Source: Firmicutes bacterium CAG:822
GTDB taxonomy: Bacteria; Bacillota_I; Bacilli_A; RF39; UBA660
Length of the DNA: 47,798 nucleotides
Assembly: GCA_000432855.1 (NCBI GenBank)
Contig: HF990860.1
Coordinates: 1-47,798, forward strand
Direction: 5' to 3'
Shown: positions 1-7,949 of the stretch, piece after piece
Layout: every line of letters starts with the position of its first letter
Numbering within the stretch: position 1 is the stretch's first letter
Made by a program: the position numbers and the translations under genes
Notes under the pieces: generated by a model
What the model was told of the DNA's origin: nothing
Seen by the model: only the letters and a program-made list of their open reading frames with translations
Databases searched by the model: none

Positions 1-44
1 CTTTTTGCAAACTTTTGCCTTTTACAAAGCAAATTCCTAGTATA

Positions 45-69
45 CAAAAAAACACATGTTAAAATGTGT
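45..69 (-). terminator. Rho-independent terminator of the small ORF
   Basis: On the minus strand ACACAT and ATGTGT form a 6-bp stem with a 6-nt loop, followed by seven T. It lies 9 nt past the stop of the 37-codon ORF, closing a short monocistronic unit. Confidence 0.7.
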
Positions 70-77
70 CAAATCAC

Positions 78-191
78 TTAAAATAATTCGCGGAGATGTA
101 AAAATGTACTTTTTAATATAATACTAAGTAATCTTTTGAAATTCTGTAAAAAGAAAATAACACTATCTATTTGACTTTTATTTAAAATCAT
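78..191 (-). CDS. Small amphipathic peptide, 37 aa, function unknown
   Basis: The ORF is ATG at 191 to TAA at 78. A GGGGGAG Shine-Dalgarno (204-198) sits 6 nt ahead, a perfect sigma-A promoter lies at 245-217, and a terminator follows at 45-69, so it looks like a complete gene too short for most callers. The peptide starts MILNKSQIDSV. From about residue 7 to 36 hydrophobic residues (I, F, L) alternate with K, R, Q and H, as in an amphipathic cationic helix. It has no signal peptide, no Cys and no family I recognise. A type I toxin or small membrane peptide would fit the architecture, but that is inference. An untranslated small RNA from the same promoter is the main alternative. Confidence 0.5.
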   Translation of the reverse strand: MILNKSQIDSVIFFLQNFKRLLSIILKSTFLHLRELF

Positions 192-295
192 AGCAAACTC
201 CCCCTAGTGGTGTGGTATTATAGCATGATTAATATTACTTGTCAAAGTTTATATTCTGAATGATATTTTCTTTGGAATTATTTTGGGAGTTTGCT
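192..295. repeat. 11-bp perfect inverted repeat flanking a promoter
   Basis: AGCAAACTCCC at 192-202 and its reverse complement GGGAGTTTGCT at 285-295 enclose 82 bp that contain the consensus promoter at 217-245. The 192-202 arm covers most of the Shine-Dalgarno (198-204) and the spacer of the 37-codon ORF. A transcript entering from upstream on the minus strand could therefore pair the two arms and hide that Shine-Dalgarno. A transcript from the enclosed promoter would lack the second arm. The layout also resembles an invertible promoter. Confidence 0.55.
217..245 (-). promoter_or_regulatory. Consensus sigma-A promoter of the small ORF
   Basis: On the minus strand TTGACA (245-240), a 17-nt spacer and TATAAT (222-217) match the consensus at every position. 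The predicted start is near 210, giving a leader of about 19 nt. Confidence 0.85.
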
Positions 296-307
296 TTTTT
301 ATAATAC

Positions 308-334
308 AATAAAAGCCGTTGTAAAACCAACGAC
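308..334 (-). terminator. Terminator of the uppS to tRNA-Leu operon
   Basis: On the minus strand GTCGTT and AACGGC pair (one G-U) around an 8-nt loop and are followed by TTTTATT. It sits 15 nt after the 3' end of the tRNA gene. Confidence 0.7.
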
Positions 335-348
335 TTGTAAATACTAAA

Positions 349-434
349 TGGTGCATGGGATGGGATTTGAACCCACACAAGGTCTCCCTCACTACCCCCT
401 CAAAGTAGCGCGTCTACCATTCCGCCACCCATGC
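349..434 (-). tRNA. tRNA-Leu (anticodon GAG)
   Basis: This is an 86-nt class II tRNA. The acceptor arms GCATGGG and CCCATGC pair perfectly, the discriminator is A, and the 3' CCA is encoded in the DNA (351-349). The anticodon loop reads TTGAGGG, which gives anticodon GAG for Leu CUC/CUU, and a GGTTCAAATCC T-loop is present. The gene begins 11 nt after the stop of the rhodanese gene on the same strand with a terminator just beyond it, so it is probably processed from the 3' end of the upstream protein operon. Confidence 0.95.
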
Positions 435-445
435 ATATGAACTAA

Positions 446-841
446 CTAATCAGTAGTTAGTTCGACATTAAAATCTTCAATACCACCTAAATCATATATT
501 TTCATATATCCCATTTTTTCTAAAGTTTTGGCAGCTTCACTACTACGTACACCGGTACGGCAATAAACGGCTAGAGCTTGATCTTTATCATAATTAACTT
601 CGTTTTCAACTTCATCAAATGGGATATTAATTGCGCCTTCAACGTGGCCAGTTTTATATTCTTCGGCAGTTCTAACATCAATTATAATAACGCTTTTATC
701 CTGAATGATTTCGGATATTTCTTCAGAATTTGGGGATTGAATCACTGATTTATTCGTGCCACTTAAAGACATTACAATAACCACAGCTATAATCAAAATA
801 ATTATGACAATAGCAAATATTATGTTTTTATTTTTTTCCAT
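446..841 (-). CDS. Membrane-anchored rhodanese-domain protein
   Basis: The protein has 131 aa: an N-terminal membrane anchor (about residues 7-26), then a single rhodanese domain facing outward. The domain shows IIIDVRTAEEYKTGHVEGAI and the active-site loop CRTGVRS with Cys94. Known rhodanese domains carry a persulfide on this Cys for sulfur transfer or redox roles; the substrate here is unknown. An AAAGGG Shine-Dalgarno supports the start. It follows the ABC permease by 5 nt and is probably the last protein gene before tRNA-Leu in the uppS operon. Confidence 0.85.
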   Translation of the reverse strand: MEKNKNIIFAIVIIILIIAVVIVMSLSGTNKSVIQSPNSEEISEIIQDKSVIIIDVRTAEEYKTGHVEGAINIPFDEVENEVNYDKDQALAVYCRTGVRSSEAAKTLEKMGYMKIYDLGGIEDFNVELTTD

Positions 842-846
842 TTTAT

Positions 847-2154
847 TTACCCTTTCAAAGCTTTAAACATTTTCTTCCATAAGTCTTTAGATGAATAATT
901 CAAAATACCAACTTTATAAATACGCATACCATATTTGAGTAATAACCATATAGTGATTATTAATAAAATGATGGCTATCACTACTTCAAATATACCGATT
1001 TGTCCTAGAATCAATAAAGATGGTGCGAGAATAGCTGATATGAATGGAATAAATGATAAAACTTTAATGAATATTGAGCCGTCAAATAAACCAGCCATCA
1101 TAGCTAAATAATAACCAACTAAAGAGATAATAACTATTGGCATTTGCATTTGCTGGAAATCTTCAGTGTTGGTGGTCATAGAAGCTAAAATACCAGCTAA
1201 AATCGCATAAGTAATAAAGGTTAAAATCATCAAAATAATTGTGAGTGGGATGATATAAGCTAAGCTGGATGCGATATCACTTTTTAGAATCGTATCTAAA
1301 ATTGAAGAGATATCAAAATCACCAGTACTAACACTACCACCAATAAGCGTTCTAATGACAAATCCTATTATAGCATAAATTACTAATAATGCGGCTTCTA
1401 AAAAGACAAATAAGTTACTAGCTATAACTTTAGAAAATAGATGAATTTTAGGGGGAACATTCGAAATAATTATTTCCATGCCTCTTGTTGTTTTTTCATC
1501 GTTAATTTCGGCGCCAACCATTTGAACTAAAAACATCGTTAAAGCGAAAAACGGAAGAATTAAAATCGGAAAGACAGTACTCATAATCATTTGCACATTC
1601 TCGTCTTCACTCTTTTTATCTTCGTCTAGAATCTTTCTTTCTAAATTTACCGGTGAAGATATTTTAGCTAACTCTTCAGGACTTATGTTACTTTCTTCCA
1701 TGGCAATAACTGTTTTAGTGTTATTTATAATGGTTGATATACCAGCATATGAACTAGTATTGATATATCCTTCTGAGGTTAAAGTTACTTTGATATAGTT
1801 TTCATTATCATTATCAATAGTTAAATACCATGCATCTTTATTTTCTTCATCTTTAAATATTTCCTCAGAAGATTTAGTAGTTTTTTCTAATTTAAAAGCG
1901 TTTTCACTGTCATCGATGAGGTTTTTATAAGCATCGTTTTGAGAGGTTAAGATATCATAGGTTCTATCAGTATTATCTTGAACATAGATTAACTGTGCTT
2001 GATCAAAATCGCCACCAAAGAAGCTAATAATCGCATCCATATTTAATAGCCCAATGATGATAACGGCAAAGATAATATTAGCTATGACAAACCATTTAGT
2101 GTTTATTTTCCTTTTTAAACTAATTTTAGTTAAATACTTTAATTTATTTATCAT
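847..2154 (-). CDS. ABC-2 type transporter permease (NatB-like)
   Basis: This is a polytopic membrane protein of 435 aa. It has one N-terminal membrane helix (about 20-42), an extracellular domain of roughly 150 residues and a C-terminal block of about five or six helices, the layout of the ABC2_membrane_3/NatB family. The ATG at 2154 is preferred over an in-frame GTG at 2163 because AGGTG lies 6 nt ahead of it. It overlaps the ATPase gene by 11 nt, implying coupled translation and one complex. NatB-type exporters move Na+ or antimicrobial compounds; the substrate cannot be read here. Confidence 0.85.
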   Translation of the reverse strand: MINKLKYLTKISLKRKINTKWFVIANIIFAVIIIGLLNMDAIISFFGGDFDQAQLIYVQDNTDRTYDILTSQNDAYKNLIDDSENAFKLEKTTKSSEEIFKDEENKDAWYLTIDNDNENYIKVTLTSEGYINTSSYAGISTIINNTKTVIAMEESNISPEELAKISSPVNLERKILDEDKKSEDENVQMIMSTVFPILILPFFALTMFLVQMVGAEINDEKTTRGMEIIISNVPPKIHLFSKVIASNLFVFLEAALLVIYAIIGFVIRTLIGGSVSTGDFDISSILDTILKSDIASSLAYIIPLTIILMILTFITYAILAGILASMTTNTEDFQQMQMPIVIISLVGYYLAMMAGLFDGSIFIKVLSFIPFISAILAPSLLILGQIGIFEVVIAIILLIITIWLLLKYGMRIYKVGILNYSSKDLWKKMFKALKG

Positions 2155-3043
2155 AGGTTTCACCTACTGTTTCTATAAAAATTTCATTTAAACTTGGTTC
2201 TTCAACACTAAATTTAGTAATGTTTCGGCCTTGGCTAACAACTTCAAACACTTTACTTGCTACACTTTCATCAGAAATTTTGATCTGATAAGTCAAATTA
2301 TTTAAAGTTACAGATATTACACCATCGATTTGTTTTATTTTATCTTCATCAATGTCACCTACGACTTCAATATTCTTTTTGCGATATTTCTGCTTGATAT
2401 CTTTTAGGTTGCCTGACAGAACAGTTTGTCCATTTTTTAACACAACTAATTTTTTACAAAATAGTTCAACGTGCTCCATACGATGGGTTGAAAAAATTAT
2501 AATACTGCCTTTATCCGCCATTTCTTTAATTTCATTTTTAAACATTTCAACATTGAATGGATCTAGTCCCGAAAAAGGTTCATCTAATATCAATAGTTCA
2601 GGATTATTAATGATTGCAGTAATAAATTGAATTTTTTGCTGATTACCCTTAGATAGTTCTTTTATCTTTTTGTCTTTGTAATCTTCAATTTTAAATTTTT
2701 TAAGTAATTCATCTAATCTTGTTAAAATATCTTTTTCTTTCATTCCTTTTAAAGTACCATAATAAATACATTGCTCTTTAACGGTCATTTTAGTGAGTAA
2801 ACTACGTTCTTCGGTTAAAAAGCCAATTTTATCAGTAATACTATAATCAATAGAATGACCATCTAGGGTTACAGTTCCACTAGATGGTTTTAATAGACCG
2901 ACAATCATTCTGAAGGTTGTGGTTTTTCCGGCACCATTCACACCTAAAAGGCCAAATATTTCACCGGGTTTTACTTCGAATGACAAGTGGTCAACGGCAA
3001 GAAAATTGCCATAATATTTTGTTATGTTATCTACTTTAAGCAT
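2144..3043 (-). CDS. ABC transporter ATP-binding protein (NatA-like)
   Basis: This 299-aa ATPase drives the permease encoded next to it. Visible motifs are Walker A (GVNGAGKTT, near residue 38), signature LSKGNQQK, Walker B LLILDEPFSGLD and switch His in STHRMEH. The roughly 80-residue C-terminal extension after the ATPase core is usual for NatA-type exporters. It starts 8 nt after rseP with its own AGGAG site, so it belongs to the envelope operon running from uppS. Confidence 0.9.
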   Translation of the reverse strand: MLKVDNITKYYGNFLAVDHLSFEVKPGEIFGLLGVNGAGKTTTFRMIVGLLKPSSGTVTLDGHSIDYSITDKIGFLTEERSLLTKMTVKEQCIYYGTLKGMKEKDILTRLDELLKKFKIEDYKDKKIKELSKGNQQKIQFITAIINNPELLILDEPFSGLDPFNVEMFKNEIKEMADKGSIIIFSTHRMEHVELFCKKLVVLKNGQTVLSGNLKDIKQKYRKKNIEVVGDIDEDKIKQIDGVISVTLNNLTYQIKISDESVASKVFEVVSQGRNITKFSVEEPSLNEIFIETVGETYDK

Positions 3044-3051
3044 ATGTTCTC

Positions 3052-4089
3052 CTAACCAATTAATCTGATAATATCGTTATATGTAATTAAAAGCATTAAA
3101 GCCATTAATAGGAAAAGTCCTACGGCATGAATTGTATTTTCAAGTTTTGGATCTACTGGCTTACCTTTTATCTTTTCAATTATGATAAATAATAGTCTTC
3201 CTCCATCAAAGGCAGGAATTGGAAGTAAATTGATAAAACCAACATTAACACTTAATAAGGCAATTAAACTTAATACTGACCAAATACCCGCATCAGCTGC
3301 AGTTCCTACGATACCAAAAATTCCAACAGGTCCAGATAGAGAATTAAGACCTAAATTACCAGTGATTAAATAACCAATAATTAAAATCATTTGATGAATT
3401 AAACTAAATGTTTTAGAAAAGGCATATTTTAACGAAGCAAAGAAACCAGTTTCAACTTCATCAGTAATAGCAAAACCATATCTATAAATTTCTTCACCAT
3501 CTTCTTTGACTTTTTTAGGTGTTAATTCAACTTCAACAGTCTCACCATCACGTTCAACTTCTAAGGTTATATCTTCACCAGTATTTACTTGAAGCTCTAG
3601 GGCCAAAGTGTCATAAGTACTAGCATCTTTACCATTTAATTTTAAGATTCTATCACCAGTTTGTAATCCTGATGTATATGCAGGATAATCTTCACTGATT
3701 TCACCAACAATAGCTTTATTTTGAGGAGCACCCGTAAATAAAGCAATAATGAAATAAAGGAAAATAGCTAATAAGAAGTTATTCATGATACCTGCAATAA
3801 CGGTCATGAATTTTTGACCAAATGTTTTGACACTAAATTTTTTGTCTTTTGGAACTTCTGGGTCATCTTCTATTTCTTCTCCAGCCATTTGGACAAAACC
3901 GCCAATTGGAATTAAACGGATTGAATATTCAGTTTCATCGTTTTTTCTCGTCCATTTGAAGATTCTCGGACCCATACCAATAGAAAATTCGTAAACATAA
4001 ATTCCGGCTTTTTTAGCGAATATGAAATGACCAAATTCATGGATTAAAATGATTACCCCTAAAATTAGTATAAAGTATATTAATGTCAT
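3052..4089 (-). CDS. rseP: RIP metalloprotease RseP (site-2 protease)
   Basis: This intramembrane zinc protease cleaves membrane-spanning anti-sigma factors and leftover signal peptides. The 345-aa protein has HEFGH (His17, Glu18, His21) in the first membrane helix, a central PDZ domain (about residues 120-200) and the second zinc-binding motif LLPIPAFDGGRL near residue 290. The start has GGGGTGA at good spacing. The order uppS-cdsA-rseP is conserved in Bacilli, though proS or polC do not follow here; an ABC exporter does. Confidence 0.95.
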   Translation of the reverse strand: MTLIYFILILGVIILIHEFGHFIFAKKAGIYVYEFSIGMGPRIFKWTRKNDETEYSIRLIPIGGFVQMAGEEIEDDPEVPKDKKFSVKTFGQKFMTVIAGIMNNFLLAIFLYFIIALFTGAPQNKAIVGEISEDYPAYTSGLQTGDRILKLNGKDASTYDTLALELQVNTGEDITLEVERDGETVEVELTPKKVKEDGEEIYRYGFAITDEVETGFFASLKYAFSKTFSLIHQMILIIGYLITGNLGLNSLSGPVGIFGIVGTAADAGIWSVLSLIALLSVNVGFINLLPIPAFDGGRLLFIIIEKIKGKPVDPKLENTIHAVGLFLLMALMLLITYNDIIRLIG

Positions 4090-4102
4090 TAAATCACCCC
4101 TT

Positions 4103-4903
4103 TTATAAAATTGTAATAAAGAACATAAATCCTAGTAAAACAAAGATAATACTATCTAATCTATCTAAGATTCCACCATGACCTGGTATTAAATTTGAAA
4201 AGTCTTTTTTACCGAAGTAACGTTTGATGGCTGAGAATACTAAATCACCATATTGTCCTAGTAATGATAAAAACATACAAATAGCTAGTATTTCTAATTT
4301 TGGGAAGGTTGGATCTATTACAGTATGATGGAACATAGCTCCAACAAAGACACCCATAAGGGTTCCACCAATCATTCCTTCGACGGTTTTCTTTGGTGAT
4401 ATTTCTTCTAATAATTTATGTTTACCGATAAGCATACCAGTAATATAGGCAAATATGTCGGTAACCATTGGTATTAGAAGTAAGAATATTAATAAATTTA
4501 AATCTACTGAACGAACCAAAATTAAAAGTGACATAGAAATACCTAGGAATAATAAAGCACCTATTAAGAAAAAGGCATCATTGATACTATACTTTGAACG
4601 TTCATGATAAAATACAGTTGGTATTAAAAAGGCCATAAATAAAGCCGATAAAATGCGATAATCCAAAGTAAAGACATTAGAAATATCTTTTGAATTAGCC
4701 ATAATTATTACGGTTATAAAAATATATGCAATTAACTGAATAAAAATTGGTAATTGTTTTTTGGTAGATTTGGTATCTAAAAACTCTTTTAACGCAATAA
4801 TTGCGATAATATAAACACCAATGTTGAAGGCTGTACCACCAACAGCAATTAATGGAATTATAATAGCAAGCGCGATAATCGCACTAATTATTCTTTTTTT
4901 CAT
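4103..4903 (-). CDS. cdsA: Phosphatidate cytidylyltransferase
   Basis: It converts phosphatidic acid and CTP to CDP-diacylglycerol, the precursor of phosphatidylglycerol and cardiolipin. It is a membrane protein of 266 aa with about seven or eight helices. The C-terminal family signature is present: SAIKRYFGKKDFSNLIPGHG, directly followed by GILDRLDS. I place the start at ATG 4903 rather than further upstream because TTTGGAGG stands 9 nt before it. This gives a 20-nt overlap with uppS, so the two are probably translated together. Confidence 0.95.
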   Translation of the reverse strand: MKKRIISAIIALAIIIPLIAVGGTAFNIGVYIIAIIALKEFLDTKSTKKQLPIFIQLIAYIFITVIIMANSKDISNVFTLDYRILSALFMAFLIPTVFYHERSKYSINDAFFLIGALLFLGISMSLLILVRSVDLNLLIFLLLIPMVTDIFAYITGMLIGKHKLLEEISPKKTVEGMIGGTLMGVFVGAMFHHTVIDPTFPKLEILAICMFLSLLGQYGDLVFSAIKRYFGKKDFSNLIPGHGGILDRLDSIIFVLLGFMFFITIL

Positions 4904-5615
4904 AATCAATACCTCCAAATCTACGATCACGTTTGGTATATTCTAAAATAGCTTTATCAAATTCTTTTTCATCAAAATCTGGAAAATAAGTTTTTGGAAA
5001 ATAGAATTCCGCATATGAATTTTGCCAAAGCATAAAGTTACTTAAACGTTGTTCACCACTTGTTCTAATCATTAAATCAACAGGAGGTAAATCATGATAT
5101 AGATATTTACTAAAATTATCCTCATTTAAATCATCAATATCTAAATTTCCGGCTTGAACATCTTTGATAATTTTTTTAGTCGCATCTACTATTTCCGCAT
5201 GACCACCATAATTAAAACAAATGTTAAATATATGATTCTGATAATCTTTTGTTTCTTCTTCTATTTCACGCATAGCTTTAATAACTTTTGGCGAGAGATT
5301 TTCTTCTCTTCCTGAGAAAACAGCTTTTATTTTTTCTTCGTGACAAAATTCTAATATTTCTTTTAATTTACCTACTAATAAATTCATTAAAAAGCTAACC
5401 TCTTGTTTACTTCTTTTAAAGTTTTCTGTAGAAAATAAATAAGCACTTAAATATTTGATATTTTTAGAAAATATATAGGCACTTAATTTTTTGACATTTA
5501 AAAACCCTTCATTATGTCCTTCACTTCTAGACATTCCTCTTTCAGTAGCCCATCTACCATTACCATCAACAATAATGGCAACATGGTTAGGAACTTTTAA
5601 ATTTGAATAATCCAT
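4884..5615 (-). CDS. uppS: Undecaprenyl diphosphate synthase
   Basis: This cis-prenyltransferase builds the C55 lipid carrier for peptidoglycan and teichoic acid. The 243-aa protein shows the substrate/Mg motif IVDGNGRWA (Asp17; the family more often has IMDGNGRWA) and the C-terminal block RTSGEQRLSNFMLW with AEFYF. A GTGAGG Shine-Dalgarno supports the start. It is the first gene of the operon behind the promoter at 5641-5669. Confidence 0.95.
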   Translation of the reverse strand: MDYSNLKVPNHVAIIVDGNGRWATERGMSRSEGHNEGFLNVKKLSAYIFSKNIKYLSAYLFSTENFKRSKQEVSFLMNLLVGKLKEILEFCHEEKIKAVFSGREENLSPKVIKAMREIEEETKDYQNHIFNICFNYGGHAEIVDATKKIIKDVQAGNLDIDDLNEDNFSKYLYHDLPPVDLMIRTSGEQRLSNFMLWQNSYAEFYFPKTYFPDFDEKEFDKAILEYTKRDRRFGGIDYEKKNN

Positions 5616-5640
5616 TTTACTACCTCACTATCCAATATTA

Positions 5641-5669
5641 ATTATAATATATTTTTGTTTTTAAAACAA
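5641..5669 (-). promoter_or_regulatory. Promoter of the uppS operon
   Basis: On the minus strand TTGTTT (5669-5664), 17 nt and TATAAT (5646-5641) lie 26 nt before the uppS start. Confidence 0.65.
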
Positions 5670-5726
5670 CGTTATTAGTGATTTTTAAAGAGGTTTACAA
5701 AAAAAAATAAAGTTATTTATAAAGAA

Positions 5727-5746
5727 AAAAAGTATCACTTGGATAC
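5727..5746 (-). terminator. Terminator after tsf
   Basis: On the minus strand GTATC-CAAGT-GATAC is followed by seven T, beginning right at the tsf stop codon. Confidence 0.75.
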
Positions 5747-6616
5747 CTATTTCATTTGTTTTGCTACTTCTTCGGCAAAGTTTTCTTCTCTTTTTTCCAT
5801 ACCTTCGCCTACTTCATAACGATACATAGCAACGATTTTACCACCGTTATTTTTAGCGTATGTTTTAACATTGATATCACTATCTTTTACGAATGGTTGC
5901 TCTTCTAGGCAAATTTCTTTATAGAATTTATTAAGTCTACCTTGAACCATTTTTTCAGCAATTTCAGCTGGTTTACCTTCGTTCATAGCTTGTTCTTTTA
6001 AAACAGTTTTTTCTTTTTCGACTTCTTCAGCTGGAACGTCAGCTTCACTTACATAACTTGGACGCATAGCAGCAGCATGCATAGCAATATCTTTAGCAAC
6101 AGTACTATCAGTTCCTTCAGTTACGATTAAAACAGCAATTTTACCACCCATGTGGATGTATTCACCAAAGCTTTCGTTATCTTTTTTAGTTACTTTAGCA
6201 AATCTTCTTAGTGATAATTTTTCACCAATTTTAGCTGTTTTAGCAACGATGAAATCATTAATAGTTCCATCTTCATATGGTAAGTTTAAAACTTCTTCTA
6301 AAGTTTTAGCGTCACTTTTGATAATAGTTTTTAAAGTTTCGCTTACTAACTCCCCAAATTCAGCGTTTTTAGCAACGAAATCTGTTTCAGAGTTCATCTC
6401 TAAAATAACAGCGTCATTTCCTTCAGTTAAAATGGCAGCAACACCTTCAGCGGCAATTCTATCAGCTTTTTTAGCAGCTTTTGAAATGCCTTTTTCTCTT
6501 AACCAATCAACAGCTTCATCGATACTACCGTTAGTAGCTTCTAGAGCTTTTTTACAATCTAGCATTCCTGCGCCTGTTTTCTCTCTTAGTTCTTTGACTA
6601 AACTTGCACTAATCAT
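5747..6616 (-). CDS. tsf: Translation elongation factor Ts
   Basis: It is the guanine-nucleotide exchange factor for EF-Tu. The 289-aa protein starts MISASLVKELREKTGAGMLD, contains the core motif ETDFVAKN used in EF-Tu contact, and has the usual two-subdomain length. A GGGAGG site precedes the ATG. It follows rpsB as in nearly all bacteria, but a strong hairpin with a T-run lies between them, which probably lowers tsf expression relative to rpsB. Confidence 0.97.
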   Translation of the reverse strand: MISASLVKELREKTGAGMLDCKKALEATNGSIDEAVDWLREKGISKAAKKADRIAAEGVAAILTEGNDAVILEMNSETDFVAKNAEFGELVSETLKTIIKSDAKTLEEVLNLPYEDGTINDFIVAKTAKIGEKLSLRRFAKVTKKDNESFGEYIHMGGKIAVLIVTEGTDSTVAKDIAMHAAAMRPSYVSEADVPAEEVEKEKTVLKEQAMNEGKPAEIAEKMVQGRLNKFYKEICLEEQPFVKDSDINVKTYAKNNGGKIVAMYRYEVGEGMEKREENFAEEVAKQMK

Positions 6617-6635
6617 ATTTTATCCTCCCTTTTTT

Positions 6636-6664
6636 ATTAAAAAAGATGACTTATAGTCATCTTT
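6636..6664 (-). terminator. Intercistronic terminator/attenuator between rpsB and tsf
   Basis: On the minus strand AAAGATGACT and AGTCATCTTT form a perfect 10-bp stem with a 3-nt loop, followed by a T-rich run. No separate tsf promoter is obvious, so partial read-through is likely. Confidence 0.7.
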
Positions 6665-6669
6665 ATTTA

Positions 6670-7680
6670 CTATTTTAAAGCTTCGATTAATTCAGCTTTT
6701 TTCATTGTAGAATATCCTTTAATTTCTTTAGCTTTAGCTAATTCACGAAGTTCAGCTACAGTTTTAGTTGTTAAATCTTCTTTTTCGGCTTTTTTAGGTT
6801 CAGATTTAACTTCTTTTTTAGCTTCTTCTTTAGGAGCTTTTTCTACTTTTTCAGATGACTTACTAAAATTCTTTTTATCAGATTTACGGTCAAATCTTGG
6901 TTTTCTGTCTTCTTTACGTTTAACGGTTTCTAAGGCTTTTTTCATGATGTCTTCGCCTTTTTCATCTTTACGATTATCGCTTGTGTAATCAACGATTTTA
7001 CCACCATTAGCTTCAACGATAGCGTTATTCATAACACCAACGATTAGTTTAACAGCTCTGATAGCATCATCGTTACCAGGAATTACATAATCAACCATAT
7101 CTGGATCACAGTTAGTATCAACAATACCAAATACTGGAATATTTAATTTTCTAGCTTCTCTAATAGCGATTTCTTCTTTAGATGGGTCAACAATAAACAT
7201 TGCTTGTGGTAATTTGTACATATCTCTAATACCAGCTAATAATTTATTTAATTTAGCATATTCTTTTTTGATGTGAACAACTTCTTTTTTTGGTAAAAGT
7301 TCGAATGTTCCATCTTTTTCCATTTTTTCGATTTGTTCTAATCTTTTAACTCTTCTTCTAATTGTTTTGAAGTTAGTTAATGTTCCACCTAACCATCTTT
7401 CGTTAACGTAAAATGAATCAGATCTTAAAGCTTCTTCTTTAACAGCTTCTGCAGCTTGTTTTCTAGTTCCAACGAATAGAACTTTACCGCCATTAGCAGC
7501 GATTTCTTTTAAAGCAGCATAAGCTTCTTCAATTTTTTTAGCAGTTTTTTGTAAATCGATAATGTAAATATCATCTCTAGCTGTAAAGATGTACTCTTTC
7601 ATTTTAGGGTTCCATCTTTTAGTTTGGTGTCCGAAGTGAACACCAGCTTCTAATAAATAACTCATTGACACAACGGCCAT
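6670..7680 (-). CDS. rpsB: 30S ribosomal protein uS2 with C-terminal extension
   Basis: The first roughly 230 residues are normal uS2 (MSYLLEAGVHFGHQTKRWNP, then FVGTRKQAAE and PVFGIVDTNCDPD). The protein has 336 aa where the family usually has about 230-260. The extra part is a Lys/Glu-rich linker (about 245-300) and a final segment of about 35 residues, including TVAELRELAKAKEIKGYS and ending ELIEALK, that looks like a SAP/Rho-N-type nucleic-acid-binding fold. An AAGGAGGAA site precedes the start. Confidence 0.97.
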   Translation of the reverse strand: MAVVSMSYLLEAGVHFGHQTKRWNPKMKEYIFTARDDIYIIDLQKTAKKIEEAYAALKEIAANGGKVLFVGTRKQAAEAVKEEALRSDSFYVNERWLGGTLTNFKTIRRRVKRLEQIEKMEKDGTFELLPKKEVVHIKKEYAKLNKLLAGIRDMYKLPQAMFIVDPSKEEIAIREARKLNIPVFGIVDTNCDPDMVDYVIPGNDDAIRAVKLIVGVMNNAIVEANGGKIVDYTSDNRKDEKGEDIMKKALETVKRKEDRKPRFDRKSDKKNFSKSSEKVEKAPKEEAKKEVKSEPKKAEKEDLTTKTVAELRELAKAKEIKGYSTMKKAELIEALK

Positions 7681-7724
7681 ACTTCATTCCTCCTTTTGTT
7701 ATTATCCTCTGAATATTTTAACAA

Positions 7725-7754
7725 GTGCACCACCTTGAAAGGCACTAGGCGCAC
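7725..7754 (-). promoter_or_regulatory. rpsB 5' leader hairpin
   Basis: In the roughly 105-nt leader of rpsB, GTGCGCC and GGTGCAC pair on the minus strand (7 bp, one G-U), with a smaller inner stem. Ribosomal-protein operons often carry leader structures bound by their own product, and uS2 autoregulates in other bacteria. Whether this one does is inference. Confidence 0.4.
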
Positions 7755-7790
7755 AAATCCATATTCATGTGTTTTAAAAAAGCCAATAAT

Positions 7791-7818
7791 ATTATAACAT
7801 AATTATATGATTTTACAA
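7791..7818 (-). promoter_or_regulatory. Promoter of rpsB-tsf
   Basis: On the minus strand TTGTAA (7818-7813), 16 nt and TATAAT (7796-7791) lie about 110 nt before rpsB. Confidence 0.6.
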
Positions 7819-7902
7819 CAATTATTTTTACTATTTTTCCTTATTTTATAAAGATATTTTAAGTTTATGTTTTAAATTGTACTTTTTTAAATAAAAATTT
7901 AA

Positions 7903-7929
7903 ACATTATTTATTTTAATACATAAAATA
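7903..7929 (+). promoter_or_regulatory. Sigma-K-like promoter of the collagen-like gene
   Basis: AC at 7903-7904, 16 nt and CATAAAATA at 7921-7929 fit the sigma-K pattern AC-N16-CATANNNTA. The same -10 word and the same spacing occur before the YjcZ-like operon at 34054-34080. No sigma-A promoter with both boxes is evident here. The leader would be short, about 15 nt. Confidence 0.45.
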
Positions 7930-7949
7930 GTAAAGAAAGGAGAGCGGGT

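Noticed and set aside
1..44. A second, degenerate copy of the small gene near the left edge (CTAGGAATTTGCT resembles CTAGGGGGAGTTTGCT)
   Set aside because: The match is short, lacks a Shine-Dalgarno and an ATG, and the window ends too soon to judge.
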